Counted from the first letter of the stretch, positions 23,679-32,193 are shown. The stretch: 64,000 nt of DNA from Kitasatospora xanthocidica (GCF_014656195.1 NZ_BNBY01000015.1:1-64000), one strand, 5' to 3'. Program-made: numbers and translations. Notes: generated by a model not told the origin, from the letters alone.

Positions 23679-26600
23679 CGACGGCCCGGTCGCCCGCGGC
23701 GAGCGCGGTCAGCAGCAGCCCCGCGTCGGCGGACTCCGGTGCGCTCAGCCTGCCGAGCAGCAGCTGGGCCTCCGCCTCGTGAGTCCGTGCGGTGCCGTGG
23801 TCACCCCGAGCGGTCATCGCGTTGGCCAACACCAGGTGGGCGAGAGCGCGTTCGCGCTGCCGCCCGCCTTCCGTCGCCAGGACCAGGGCGCGTTCCGCCT
23901 GGTGCACCGCCTCGTCGACCCGCCCGAGCAGGCGCAGGACGTCGGCCAGCCGGCTCCGGGCGGCCGACTCCCGGTCCAGGTCGCGGGCGGGGTGCGCGCG
24001 GTCGATGCAGAGCCGCAGCTGCGCGGCGGCGTCGTCGAGCCGGCCCAGTACCTGGTAGGCGAGACCGAGGACGTAGTGCACGTACGCGGTCATCGCCGGA
24101 TCGGCGGCCCCTCCGGCCGGCTCGTCGAGGAGCAGCCGGCAGGTCTCCGCCGCGATGGCCGCACGGCCGCTGCGGATCCGGGACAGCGCGGCGTTCGCCG
24201 CACTCGCCACCTCGCCCGAACGGTGACCGAGTCGCCGGGCGAGCAGCGCGGCCTCGTCGAAGGCGGCGATCGCCTCTCCGTGCCGGCCCTCGGCCTGGGC
24301 GATCAGGCCCAGGTCGTTGAGCGCCTGCCGCAGCACGGCCCGGTCGCCCGCCTCCTGGCAGGCCCGGGCGGCCTCGCGGGCCTGCGCGCCGGCCTCGTCG
24401 AGCCGGGCCCCGGCCAGCAGGATGGTGCCCAGCAGGAACCGGGAACGGCCCTCCGCGGCGCGGTCGCCGCAGGCCACGGCGGCGCCGATCAGCAGGCGGG
24501 ACGCCTCCTCCGCCCGGCCGCCGACGGCGCCCAGGCCGAGCGGACTGAGGGCGATCAACAGGTCCACGGTGGGCCGCAGTTCGCCCGGTCCGGCGGTCGC
24601 GATCGCGGCGGCGAGGGCCACCGCGCTCGGCGTCTCGGCCCGCGCCCACCGGCGGGCGTCCGCCAGGTCCGCGAAGCCCGGGTGGGCGGCGGGGCGCGGC
24701 GCCGGGTCGCCGAGGACGTCGGCGATCGGCGCGCCGAAGACGTCGGCCACCGGGTCGCCGAAGACGTCGGCGACTGGGTCGCCGGGCACGGCGAGGGCGA
24801 AGGCCGTACGGGCGCGGGAGAGCAGCAGCGTCAGCAGCCGATGGTGAGCGGCGGTTCGTTCGTCGGGGTCCAGCCGCCGGGACGTCCGGCGGGCGAAGGC
24901 CCGTACCAGGTCGTGGTAGCGGTAGCGCCCGGCGCCGATCGATTCGAGGAGCGCCTGGTCCACCAGCGACTCGGCGAGGCGTTCCGCCTGCTCCTCGGGC
25001 AGGCCCAGGACGGCGGCCGCCGAGGCGAGGCCGATGTCCGGCTCGATCCAGGAGAGCAGGCGGAACGCCGACGCCAGCGGCGGGGGGAGCAAGCGGTAAC
25101 TGAGGTCGAAGACCTGCTCGATGGCGACATCGCGGGTGCGGAGCGCGGTGATGCCCTCCCGGTCGTCGGTGAGGCGCCGGACGAGCGCGGCGATCGGCTG
25201 GTCCGGAGTCGCGGCGAGCCGGGCGGCGGCGATCCGTACGGCCAGCGGCAGCCGGCCGCAGGCCTCCACCAGCAGCTCGGCGTCGGCCTGTTGGGAGCAA
25301 CGGCGGGCCCTGCCGATGACCGCGTCCAGCAGGCTCAGCGCTTCGCCCTCGCTGAACACGTCCAGTGCGACGTGCAGGACCGACGGCACGCTGTAGAGCA
25401 CCGTGCGGCTGGTGACGATCACCGCGCAGTCCGGGGAGCCGGGCAGCAGCGGCTGGATCTGGGCATCGTCCCGCGCGTTGTCCAGGAGGATCAGCAACCG
25501 CTTGCCGGCGGTGGCGGTCCGGAACAGGGCGGACCGGCCGGGCAGGTCCTTGGGGACGGCCGCGGGTCGGATGCCCAGGGCGGTCAGGAACTCCGCCAGG
25601 ATGTCGGACGCGCTGGCGGGCACCAGGTCGGCGCCGCGCAGGTCCGCGTAGAGGCGGCCGTCCGGGAAGTGCGGGCGGAGGGTGTGGGCGGCCCGCACGG
25701 CGAGGGCCGTCTTGCCGACGCCGGCCATGCCGGTGACGGTCGCCAGGCGCAGGCCGGGGCCGGTCCGGGAGGTGAGGGCGTGGCCGAGGCGGGCGACGTG
25801 GTCCCGGCGGCCGGTGAAGTGGGGGAGTGGTGAGGGGAGTTGGTCTGGGTCCAGTTCGTCGCGCAGGGCGGCGAGTTCGGGGCCCGGCTCGATGCCGAGG
25901 CGCTCCACGAGCCGTTCGTGGAGGGTGTCGTAGACCGTACGGGCCTCCGGCGTGCGGCCCTGGCGGTGCAGCGCGCGGATGAGCAGGGCCTGGAGGCGCT
26001 CGCGGAAAGGGTGGTCGGCGGTGAGGCTTTCCAGCTCGGGCAGGTAGTCGGCCGGGTCGGCGAGGGCGACGTCGAGGGCCAGGCGCTCTTCGAGGAGGGT
26101 GAGGTGAAGCTCGGAGAGGCGTTCGCGCTCGCGCTGCATGAGCGGCCCGGGGAGGTCGGCCAGTGGCTCGCCGTGCCAGAGTGAGAGCGCCTGCCGGAGG
26201 CGGGCCCTGGCCTGCTCCGGCTGTTCGGGGGAGCACCGGCCAGCCAGCTCGTGAAGCTGCTTGGCCCGCCAGAGGTCGACCTGGTCCGGATCGACCGCCA
26301 ACCGGTACCCGCCCGCCTGGGAGAGGAGGACGGTGGGGGTCTCGCGGGCCGGCTCCAGCAGCTTGCGCAGCTGGGAGACGTAGGAACGGAGGGTGATCAG
26401 GGGCGAGCCGGGCGGCTGGTCGCCCCACAGGTCGTCGATCAGCTCATCGACCGTGACGACCGCGTCGGGCCGCAGGAGGAGCGAGACCAGCACCGACCGC
26501 TGCCGAGGAGCCCCCAAGGCGATGGCGGAACCGGAGCGCTGCACCTGCAACGGGCCGAGTAACGCGAAGCTGAGCGGATTCGGATCACCGGCTAACGGCA

Positions 26601-26709
26601 AGAGAGTTCCCCCATGGATGCAGGCCGGCCTCGGGGTGCCGACTGGCCTCACATCTTCGCTGGCATGGCACCCGTTCACAAACGCGCTATCGGCTCTCGG
26701 CCAGTTCAT
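23653..26709 (-). CDS. large SARP-family transcriptional activator with NB-ARC and TPR domains (AfsR-like)
   Basis: 1018 residues from ATG 26709, whose ATGA overlaps the stop of the upstream XRE gene. In order: an OmpR-type winged helix (residues ~46-140, LSFALLGPLQVQRSG to GGYRLAVD), a bacterial transcriptional activator domain of TPR-like helices (~145-285), an NB-ARC ATPase (P-loop GMAGVGKT at 327-334, Walker B-like LLILLDNARD, GLPLA-like GRLPLAVRIAAARLA), and a C-terminal TPR array. This is the AfsR architecture. AfsR-like SARPs bind direct heptamer repeats and switch on secondary-metabolite genes. The interdomain linker carries three tandem GDPVADVF-type octapeptides encoded by a 24-bp repeat. 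Target genes are not in the window. Confidence 0.92.
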   Translation of the reverse strand: MNWPRADSAFVNGCHASEDVRPVGTPRPACIHGGTLLPLAGDPNPLSFALLGPLQVQRSGSAIALGAPRQRSVLVSLLLRPDAVVTVDELIDDLWGDQPPGSPLITLRSYVSQLRKLLEPARETPTVLLSQAGGYRLAVDPDQVDLWRAKQLHELAGRCSPEQPEQARARLRQALSLWHGEPLADLPGPLMQRERERLSELHLTLLEERLALDVALADPADYLPELESLTADHPFRERLQALLIRALHRQGRTPEARTVYDTLHERLVERLGIEPGPELAALRDELDPDQLPSPLPHFTGRRDHVARLGHALTSRTGPGLRLATVTGMAGVGKTALAVRAAHTLRPHFPDGRLYADLRGADLVPASASDILAEFLTALGIRPAAVPKDLPGRSALFRTATAGKRLLILLDNARDDAQIQPLLPGSPDCAVIVTSRTVLYSVPSVLHVALDVFSEGEALSLLDAVIGRARRCSQQADAELLVEACGRLPLAVRIAAARLAATPDQPIAALVRRLTDDREGITALRTRDVAIEQVFDLSYRLLPPPLASAFRLLSWIEPDIGLASAAAVLGLPEEQAERLAESLVDQALLESIGAGRYRYHDLVRAFARRTSRRLDPDERTAAHHRLLTLLLSRARTAFALAVPGDPVADVFGDPVADVFGAPIADVLGDPAPRPAAHPGFADLADARRWARAETPSAVALAAAIATAGPGELRPTVDLLIALSPLGLGAVGGRAEEASRLLIGAAVACGDRAAEGRSRFLLGTILLAGARLDEAGAQAREAARACQEAGDRAVLRQALNDLGLIAQAEGRHGEAIAAFDEAALLARRLGHRSGEVASAANAALSRIRSGRAAIAAETCRLLLDEPAGGAADPAMTAYVHYVLGLAYQVLGRLDDAAAQLRLCIDRAHPARDLDRESAARSRLADVLRLLGRVDEAVHQAERALVLATEGGRQRERALAHLVLANAMTARGDHGTARTHEAEAQLLLGRLSAPESADAGLLLTALAAGDRAVVTPGENRR
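24704..24775 (-). repeat. three tandem 24-bp repeats inside the SARP gene
   Basis: Consecutive 24-bp units at 24704-24727, 24728-24751 and 24752-24775 differ at a few bases each. They encode three octapeptides of the form GDPVADVF / GAPIADVL in the linker between the ATPase/winged-helix part and the TPR array. The copy number is likely to vary between strains. Confidence 0.85.
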
Positions 26710-27527
26710 AGCGACCGTTTGGCCTGGATCGCGCTGAGGGTGTCGGTGAGAGAGAGCGCGCTGTTCCGGAGATGCCTCCAATCCCTCTCCCAGCGCCTGA
26801 CTTCATCGGGGTCCTTTGAGAAGAGCGCTCCGAGTTTGGACTCCGAGTAGAGCATGGTTGAGTGGTCGGGGAGCGTGAGCATGATTGCCGACCATGCAAA
26901 GGGGCACTCCTCGCCACGCGTGAACGGGAAGACTTGCAGTGTGACATTCGGCAGCTTGGCGAGATCGTCAAGGCGCTGAAGTTGGGCGTTTGTTACGGCG
27001 TCGCCGCCGATCCGGGTGTGGACACAGCTTTCGTCCAGGATGAAGTGGAAGTGCGGGGCATCCGTTCTCGTGAGAAGGCGTCGGCGAGAGACGACGAAGG
27101 CGGTTCGTTCCTCGGCCTGACTTTGACTGATTTCGCCGCGATCCGCAGCGGCATTGTGAAGTGCTGCGGCATATTCCTGGGTCTGGAGCAGTCCAGGAAC
27201 GAATCTCTCCTGGAAATGTCTGATCTCGATGGCCTTCGACTCGTATGAGGCGTACTTGAAGAATCCCTTGAGCATGGAGGTCTCTTGGAGGTCCCACCAC
27301 AACGACTCCAGAGTGTCGTTGGCGTCCAGTGCGGCATCGGCGCGAGTGGCAAGAGGGAAGGGCGGTGGGCGATCCCCGAGTTCAACATAGGAGACGAACG
27401 CGCCAGAGTAGTTGATCAACTTTCCTAGCTGGGTCTGCGTGAGGCCCCGGGCCTGCCGGAGGCTTCGGAGCTTCCTTCCGAAGGCGACCCGCCGAGACTC
27501 GGGCGGTTCCGTTGCTTCGCTACTCAT
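26706..27527 (-). CDS. XRE-family regulator with DUF5753
   Basis: 273 residues from ATG 27527 (GAGG 5 nt upstream; GTG at 27533 is an alternative). Residues ~12-70 are an XRE helix-turn-helix (LRQARGLTQTQLGKLINYSG, then FVSYVELGDRPP). Residues ~90-265 are DUF5753, recognised by FVPGLLQTQEYAAALH, FILDESCVHTRIGG and LPNVTLQVFPF. This actinobacterial family (WhiJ-like) controls development or antibiotic genes, often with a small partner protein. The stop overlaps the SARP start (ATGA), so the two are translationally coupled. Base composition is lower in GC than in the flanks, which suggests acquired DNA. Confidence 0.9.
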   Translation of the reverse strand: MSSEATEPPESRRVAFGRKLRSLRQARGLTQTQLGKLINYSGAFVSYVELGDRPPPFPLATRADAALDANDTLESLWWDLQETSMLKGFFKYASYESKAIEIRHFQERFVPGLLQTQEYAAALHNAAADRGEISQSQAEERTAFVVSRRRLLTRTDAPHFHFILDESCVHTRIGGDAVTNAQLQRLDDLAKLPNVTLQVFPFTRGEECPFAWSAIMLTLPDHSTMLYSESKLGALFSKDPDEVRRWERDWRHLRNSALSLTDTLSAIQAKRSL

Positions 27528-27538
27528 GATCACCTCGG

Positions 27539-27564
27539 TTCAACTGATTGGGTGTTGAGTTGAA
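27539..27564 (-). promoter_or_regulatory. inverted repeat at the XRE promoter, possible autoregulatory operator
   Basis: TTCAACT (27539-27545) and AGTTGAA (27558-27564) are perfect inverted 7-mers 12 bp apart, 12 to 37 bp upstream of the XRE start. The position suggests a site where the regulator controls its own operon. Confidence 0.5.
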
Positions 27565-27766
27565 ACGTCTTCCGATCGTAGAGCCGCGCACCGATCCTTG
27601 GAGCGCGATCGCCGATTCCTTGCGGTCGCTCAGTGTGTAATGCGCCCATGGGTGAGACATCGAGGACAATATGACAAAGGGATATTCTGGCGAAAGCCTG
27701 ATCCTTCGGCGGAACTTCCCGCCCTGCCGGTGTGCGCGGTGCGGCGAATCCGTCCCGGAGGCCCGC

Positions 27767-27991
27767 ATGACCTCCGCCGCCATCGCCCCGGCGGCGCCGC
27801 CCGTGCGACGGGTGGCGCCGCCGTCCGTGCCCTACCGCCCCGCCTCCAGCGGGGAGCGGGTCTTCGACGTCCGCTCCGGGCGCTGGGGTGCCTTCATGGG
27901 TTGGGCGCACGGCCTCGCCTTCCTCCGGCCCCTCAACGGCGGCATCGAGTGGGACACCGAAGCGCGTTGGATCTCGAACATCGAACAGTGA
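27767..27991 (+). CDS. small protein of the type found beside XRE/DUF5753 genes
   Basis: 74 residues from ATG 27767, chosen because GGAGG is 5 nt upstream; an ATG at 27671 would add 32 residues with four cysteines. The core ERVFDVRSGRWGAFMGWAHG, followed by FLRPLNGGIEWDTEA, matches a family of short Streptomyces proteins that I recall next to DUF5753 regulators. It is a small beta-rich module of unknown function. It is divergent from the XRE gene and first in a three-gene run. Confidence 0.6.
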   Translation: MTSAAIAPAAPPVRRVAPPSVPYRPASSGERVFDVRSGRWGAFMGWAHGLAFLRPLNGGIEWDTEARWISNIEQ

Positions 27992-27999
27992 GATGCCCC

Positions 28000-28227
28000 A
28001 TGAGCAGCATGATCGACAAGATCACGGCCGAGGACCGTCGCACCGCAGCCGACATCCTCGACGACCTCCAGGCCGTCCTGAACGCCGCGAACGTGAGACT
28101 CCCGTCCCTCGGGATCGACTGGCGCTCGGCCAAGGCCACCGGCGTCATCCTGATCGACCTCGGGGCCGCCCGGCCGGACGTCATCGAGCAGCTGGTCGTC
28201 GTCCTCCGCAGAGGTATGCGGCCGTAG
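28000..28227 (+). CDS. small helical protein, unknown
   Basis: 75 residues from ATG 28000, 9 bp after the previous stop. It is soluble and helical (ITAEDRRTAADILDDLQAVL, then ARPDVIEQLVVVLRRGM). No cofactor or DNA-binding motif seen. Its TAG stop shares one base with the GTG start of the next gene (TAGTG), which implies coupled translation. Confidence 0.6.
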   Translation: MSSMIDKITAEDRRTAADILDDLQAVLNAANVRLPSLGIDWRSAKATGVILIDLGAARPDVIEQLVVVLRRGMRP

Positions 28228-28400
28228 TGGCAGCCGGTGTCATCGTCGCCGGCTCCCTCGCGCTCGCGGCCGTCGCCGTCCTCCTGATCCCGGAGGACGG
28301 CGACTCTCCTGCGACCGCCCTGGTGTTCGCCCTCACCTTCCTCGCCTCCTCGACGGGCGGATTCGCGCTCGCCGCCGGGTGGTTGAGGGTGCGTACATAA
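28227..28400 (+). CDS. 57-residue two-helix membrane protein
   Basis: From GTG 28227, overlapping the previous stop by 1 bp. It consists of two hydrophobic helices (AAGVIVAGSLALAAVAVLLI and ALVFALTFLASSTGGFALAA) joined by a short acidic loop (PEDGDSP), with a basic end (WLRVRT). A terminator begins 3 bp after its stop. It may be a small membrane partner of the two preceding proteins; function unknown. Confidence 0.6.
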   Translation: MAAGVIVAGSLALAAVAVLLIPEDGDSPATALVFALTFLASSTGGFALAAGWLRVRT

Positions 28401-28402
28401 CA

Positions 28403-28434
28403 GCGCGGGCTTCGAGGAGCCTCGAAGCCCGCGC
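28403..28434. terminator. strong hairpin terminator
   Basis: GCGCGGGCTTCGAGG and CCTCGAAGCCCGCGC, a perfect 15-bp stem around AG. It separates the small-protein run from the convergent DUF1707 gene and is a near copy of the hairpin at 22486-22513. Confidence 0.85.
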
Positions 28435-28440
28435 CGAAAG

Positions 28441-29055
28441 TCACCGGCCGGTCGTTCTCCGTGGCTGCCGCACAACCACACGACCGAACCTCTTCGTGCC
28501 GGTCAGCTCGACGCGCAGAGCGATCGGCGTATCGCGGTCCGGGGTCTGGCGGTTCTTCACCTTGCTGAACTCCAGGCACAGGCCGTCGGTATCGACCACG
28601 ATGCCGGGGCCGACGATCAGCGTCAGGGTCTTGCCGCGCATGTCCAGGTCGATCTGCACGGTGTCCTGTGTGATCACCGCCTGCGTGAAGTCGAGTGTCA
28701 CCTCGCAGAATTCCACCGCGAGTTCCAGCCGTCGCGGCACCACCCAGCGGCCCGCCCGCTTGACCGGACTGAACCGCTGCTCGATCCGGAGGACGTCCTT
28801 GGCCGCCGCCAGGACCCCGCCAGGGAAGACCGACGCCGGTGGCAGGTCGGCGGTGAGTTCGGTCAGCTCGCCGATCGTCCGTGCGGACAGGGCGGCTTCC
28901 AGTCGCTGGCCCAATTCCTCTGTGGTCAGCCGGCCTTCGCCCGCCGCGATGCTCAGCTGGTCGGCCACCTGATCCCGGTCCGCATGGGAGGCCCGAATCC
29001 CTGGCTGCGAGCCGTGGCCGGAAGGAATCCCAGCGGTCGAACGGTCTCCGGGCAT
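28441..29055 (-). CDS. DUF1707 domain protein with C-terminal beta domain
   Basis: 204 residues from ATG 29055. Residues ~20-75 are DUF1707 (IRASHADRDQVADQLSIAAG, then GRLTTEELGQRLEAAL and ELTELTADLP), a short N-terminal module widespread in actinobacteria. The rest is beta-rich (RLELAVEFCEVTLDFTQAVI, GKTLTLIVGPGIVVDTDGL), like the cell-wall-active antibiotic response (LiaF/YvqF) C-terminal domain, with no membrane helix. It may take part in envelope-stress sensing. The kinase gene lies just upstream on the same strand (155 bp gap), possibly co-transcribed. Confidence 0.8.
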   Translation of the reverse strand: MPGDRSTAGIPSGHGSQPGIRASHADRDQVADQLSIAAGEGRLTTEELGQRLEAALSARTIGELTELTADLPPASVFPGGVLAAAKDVLRIEQRFSPVKRAGRWVVPRRLELAVEFCEVTLDFTQAVITQDTVQIDLDMRGKTLTLIVGPGIVVDTDGLCLEFSKVKNRQTPDRDTPIALRVELTGTKRFGRVVVRQPRRTTGR

Positions 29056-29209
29056 GCTTCCCGTCCTGGGTTCGAAGAAGGTCCTCGCGCGACGCGGGCA
29101 GCAGCGCGGACAGGGATACACGATAGGTCGCGACAGGTGTTCCCGCCAGGCCAAGCCAGGCCGGGTCCGGCCGGAAGGAGCGAGGTGGCTCGCCGGTCGC
29201 CGGCGGAGG

Positions 29210-30514
29210 CTACCGGGTCGTCGACCGCGGGAAGCGGACGAGGCCCCAGACCAGCATCACGGAGGCGACGATGTAGCTGTACGCACCGCCACCGAGCTCG
29301 CCGAACTCCCGCCAGCGCAGGATCTTGACCAGGTAGAAGACGAGCAGCCCGGTGTTGACGACCGCGGCGAGCCCGTGCACGTACCGGGGCCACCGGGGAA
29401 CGCGACCCGTACGGCCACGGCGTGCGAGGGACAGTGCCGCCGCGCAGGTGGCGAGGCCGATGGCGGCGGCCGCGACGACCGGCCAGGAGCCGTGGGCCAT
29501 GCTCGTGATGGCGACTGTCGAACCGGGCACCGGGGGCAGGACCATGGCGAGCGCCAGTGCCGTGATCGCGGCCCAGAACGGGAAGAGGGGACGCTGCCGC
29601 TCGGTCGGGACCGTGGGCGCGGACGGGGCCACTGGTACGGGGTCGGCCTGCGGTACGGGCGTCGGCATCCACGCCGTGATCGGTGGGACGACCTCCGTGG
29701 GCAGCCCGCTGTCGACCGGGACCAGCGCGAGTTCCTGGATGAGCGCCGCCACCGAGGGCCGTTGCGCCGGGTCCTTGGCCAGGCAGCGTCCGATCACCTC
29801 CAGGCCCCGCGGCAGCAGCGAGAGGTCCGGTTCCTCGTACGCGATGCGGAAGTTGAGCGCCTGCGCCGAGCCGGTGCCGAAGGGGCCGGTGCCGGTGGCC
29901 GCGTAGGCCAGGACGGCGCCGAGGGCGAAGACGTCGGTGGCCGGTGTGACGGGCCGGCCGAGGAGCTGTTCGGGGGCCATGAAGCCGGGTGTGCCGACGA
30001 TCATCCCGGTGCGGGTGAGCGCGGTGGCCTCGGCGGCCACGGAGATGCCGAAGTCGACCACCCGGGGGCCGTCGGGGGCGAGCAGGACGTTCGAGGGCTT
30101 GAGGTCCCGGTGCACCAACTCGGCGGCGTGGATGGCCTCCAGGGCCTCGGCCAGGCCCGCGCCCAGTGCCCGCACCCGGTCCACCGGCCAGGGGCCGCCG
30201 GTCGCGATCGCCAGGTCCAGGGGCGGGCCGGGGACGTAGGCGGTGGCGAGCCACGGGGTCGCGCTCCCGGGGTCGGCGTCGACCACGGCGGCCGTGAAGA
30301 ACCCGTTGACCCTGCGGGCGGAGGCCACCTCGCGGGCGAACCGGCGCCGGAACTCGGGGTCCTGGGCGAGTTCCGGCCGCACCACCTTGACCGCGACCGA
30401 CCGTCCGCTGGGCGACTGCCCGAGGTAGACCCGGCCCATGCCGCCGGCGCCGAGGACCCCGGTGATCCGGTACCGCCCCACCTGCCGCGGATCCGTCGTC
30501 TGCAGCTCGTCCAC
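29210..30514 (-). CDS. membrane Ser/Thr protein kinase (PknB-type catalytic domain)
   Basis: 434 residues, GTG 30514 after GGGGAGAG. The Hanks kinase domain spans ~13-265: the Gly-rich loop VLGAGGMGRVYLG, the ATP Lys in VAVKVV, the catalytic loop VHRDLKPSNVLL, the DFG motif VVDFGIS, and the APE-like FMAPEQLL are all intact. After a Pro-rich linker, four predicted membrane helices form the C-terminus (FPFWAAITALALAMVLPPV, VVAAAAIGLATCAAALSLA, GLAAVVNTGLLVFYLVKIL, YIVASVMLVWGLVRF). There is no PASTA or other extracellular sensor. It should phosphorylate cytoplasmic proteins; targets unknown. Confidence 0.9.
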   Translation of the reverse strand: MDELQTTDPRQVGRYRITGVLGAGGMGRVYLGQSPSGRSVAVKVVRPELAQDPEFRRRFAREVASARRVNGFFTAAVVDADPGSATPWLATAYVPGPPLDLAIATGGPWPVDRVRALGAGLAEALEAIHAAELVHRDLKPSNVLLAPDGPRVVDFGISVAAEATALTRTGMIVGTPGFMAPEQLLGRPVTPATDVFALGAVLAYAATGTGPFGTGSAQALNFRIAYEEPDLSLLPRGLEVIGRCLAKDPAQRPSVAALIQELALVPVDSGLPTEVVPPITAWMPTPVPQADPVPVAPSAPTVPTERQRPLFPFWAAITALALAMVLPPVPGSTVAITSMAHGSWPVVAAAAIGLATCAAALSLARRGRTGRVPRWPRYVHGLAAVVNTGLLVFYLVKILRWREFGELGGGAYSYIVASVMLVWGLVRFPRSTTR

Positions 30515-30640
30515 CAGCTCTCCCCTCCCGCCACCCCGGGTGCCCCGGTCCAGCGCGATTACACACCACGGGAGTTCAGGTGTGCAGCCTTACCGCAACT
30601 ATCGACGGGCCGGACGGGGACGGCACCGTCGTCCTCGGCC

Positions 30641-31192
30641 TCAGGGCCGGGCCTCGTCGGCGGACGGCGGGCCGACCGGGAACTGGACGGGGCTGAGCAG
30701 GTAGGGCATGCGGCCCGGCGCCGGCCGGTTGGCCAGCCGAGGGGCCAGCACCGCGCGCAACTCGGCTGTCATCTCTGCGAGTTCGTCCGGGGTGAGCCAG
30801 AGCGTGCCCTGCCGGTAGGAGACCGCGTCGGCCACCGGGTCGGCGCCGTCGCGGTCGAGGTAGGCGTTGAACTCGGCGATGAGCACGGCCATGGCGGCGG
30901 CGAAGCCCCGGCGGTGGTCGTCCGGCGTCATCGCGGCGGCGGCGTCGGTGTCGACGACCGGGCGGTCCTGGCGCAGCCGGTAGTGCCGCTCGACGGCTCC
31001 GCGCACCCGCTGCTCCCCGGCCACGTCCAGGAAGCCCGCCTCGGCGAGCAGGGCGACGTGCCGGTACATGGTCACCTTCGGCACGTCGGGCATCCGCTCG
31101 CACAGCTGGGCGGTGGTCAGCGACCGGCCGCCGGCGAGCGCGTGCACCACGCGCAGGCGCACCGGGTGGAGGAGTACGTCGGTGGTGTCCAT
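30641..31192 (-). CDS. winged-helix transcriptional regulator (ArsR/PadR-like)
   Basis: 183 residues from ATG 31192 (MDTTDVLLHPVRLRVVHALA); the frame is open upstream but that part covers the promoter. The first ~85 residues are a winged helix (SLTTAQLCERMPDVPKVTMY, then RHVALLAEAGFLDVAGEQRV). The rest is helical, with a Trp-containing GTLWLTPDELAEMTAELRAV block typical of this Streptomyces regulator group. It is divergent from an alpha/beta hydrolase, with a dyad in the shared promoter, so it probably represses that gene and itself. Confidence 0.85.
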   Translation of the reverse strand: MDTTDVLLHPVRLRVVHALAGGRSLTTAQLCERMPDVPKVTMYRHVALLAEAGFLDVAGEQRVRGAVERHYRLRQDRPVVDTDAAAAMTPDDHRRGFAAAMAVLIAEFNAYLDRDGADPVADAVSYRQGTLWLTPDELAEMTAELRAVLAPRLANRPAPGRMPYLLSPVQFPVGPPSADEARP

Positions 31193-31212
31193 GGGCTTCA
31201 CAATTCCATACT

Positions 31213-31226
31213 CGATACTATTATCG
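31213..31226. promoter_or_regulatory. operator-like dyad in the divergent promoter
   Basis: CGATACTATTATCG (5-bp arms CGATA/TATCG around CTAT) lies midway between the divergent regulator and hydrolase starts, in an AT-rich stretch with a TATTAT -10-like core. Confidence 0.5.
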
Positions 31227-31263
31227 AAAGTGGAAACGGTGGACGGTGAGCCTTGGAGGGGGC

Positions 31264-32130
31264 ATGCGACAGGCAACGGGGCGGGTGGTGCCGGTGAACG
31301 GCCGGACCGTCCACGTGGAGGAGACCGGCAGCGGGACGGACTGGGTGGTCTTCGAGGCGGGCGGCGGAATGGGACGCACCTGCTGGGACCCGGTGACCGC
31401 GCTGCTGGCGGACCGGACGAGACTGGTCGCCTACGACCGCGCCGGCTTCGGCCGCAGCGGCCGGACGACGGCCCGGCTGAGCATCGACGACCTGGCCGCG
31501 GACCTGGTCGCGCTGGTCGAGGCGGTCGTCCCCGGCGGCTTCGTGCTCGTCGCGCACAGCATGGGCGGGCTGGTCGCCCGCCGGGCCGTGGAGGGGCTGG
31601 GGCCGCGGCTGCGGGGGCTGCTGCTGCTCGACCCGGCGGCGGAGAGCGCGCCCGTCTACGACACCTTCGACCGGACCGCGGCGAAGGTCGACCGGTCCCT
31701 GGGCGTCACCCAGGCGCTGTTCCGCTCCCGCCGGCTGGCCCGCCTGGCCAGTCGTGACCTCCGGCGGCTCTTCCCGGTGGACACCTACGAGGCCATGCTC
31801 GCCGAGGACTTCGTCCCGGCGGGCATCGCGCAGACCCGGAAGGAGATCAAGGCCGTCGCCGAGGCCATCCCGCGCTTCCGCGCCGAGCCACCCGCCCCGC
31901 CGGCGTGCCCGACCGTCCTCCTCTCGGCCGCCCGCCCCCAGAAGGGCCGGGGCCGGCACCACACCGCCCTGGCCGAGCACCGGCGGCGCTGGGCCGAGTC
32001 ACTGCCCGACGGCCGGTTCGAGACCGTGGACTCCGGCCATCTCATCCAGGCCGAGCAGCCGGGGATCGTCGCCGACCGCGTCGAACACCTCCTCGGCCGG
32101 ACGGGCGGGACAAGCCCTCGGAGAGCTTGA
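31264..32130 (+). CDS. alpha/beta hydrolase
   Basis: 288 residues from ATG 31264, with GGAGGGGG just upstream. The oxyanion/fold region VVFEAGGGMGRTCWDPVTAL and VAYDRAGFGRSGRT lead to the nucleophile elbow LVAHSMGGLVARR (Ser). Asp is probably in LLLLDPAAES or the later strand, and the catalytic His is in VDSGHLIQAEQP. The layout is a small esterase or epoxide-hydrolase-like enzyme; substrate unknown. It is regulated with the divergent winged-helix gene. Confidence 0.88.
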   Translation: MRQATGRVVPVNGRTVHVEETGSGTDWVVFEAGGGMGRTCWDPVTALLADRTRLVAYDRAGFGRSGRTTARLSIDDLAADLVALVEAVVPGGFVLVAHSMGGLVARRAVEGLGPRLRGLLLLDPAAESAPVYDTFDRTAAKVDRSLGVTQALFRSRRLARLASRDLRRLFPVDTYEAMLAEDFVPAGIAQTRKEIKAVAEAIPRFRAEPPAPPACPTVLLSAARPQKGRGRHHTALAEHRRRWAESLPDGRFETVDSGHLIQAEQPGIVADRVEHLLGRTGGTSPRRA

Positions 32131-32193
32131 AGGGCGCCGCGCCGCGCGGGGCTTCGTCGCCGAGCTTCCCCGCTTCGTTGCCATGATGCCGGT

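Noticed and set aside
28441..30514. DUF1707 protein and kinase as a defence pair
   Set aside because: Both are ordinary Streptomyces envelope and signalling families with no defence-linked domain.
29054..31249. 731-codon plus-strand open frame
   Set aside because: Antisense to the DUF1707 protein, kinase and winged-helix genes, all of which have clear motifs; a high-GC shadow.
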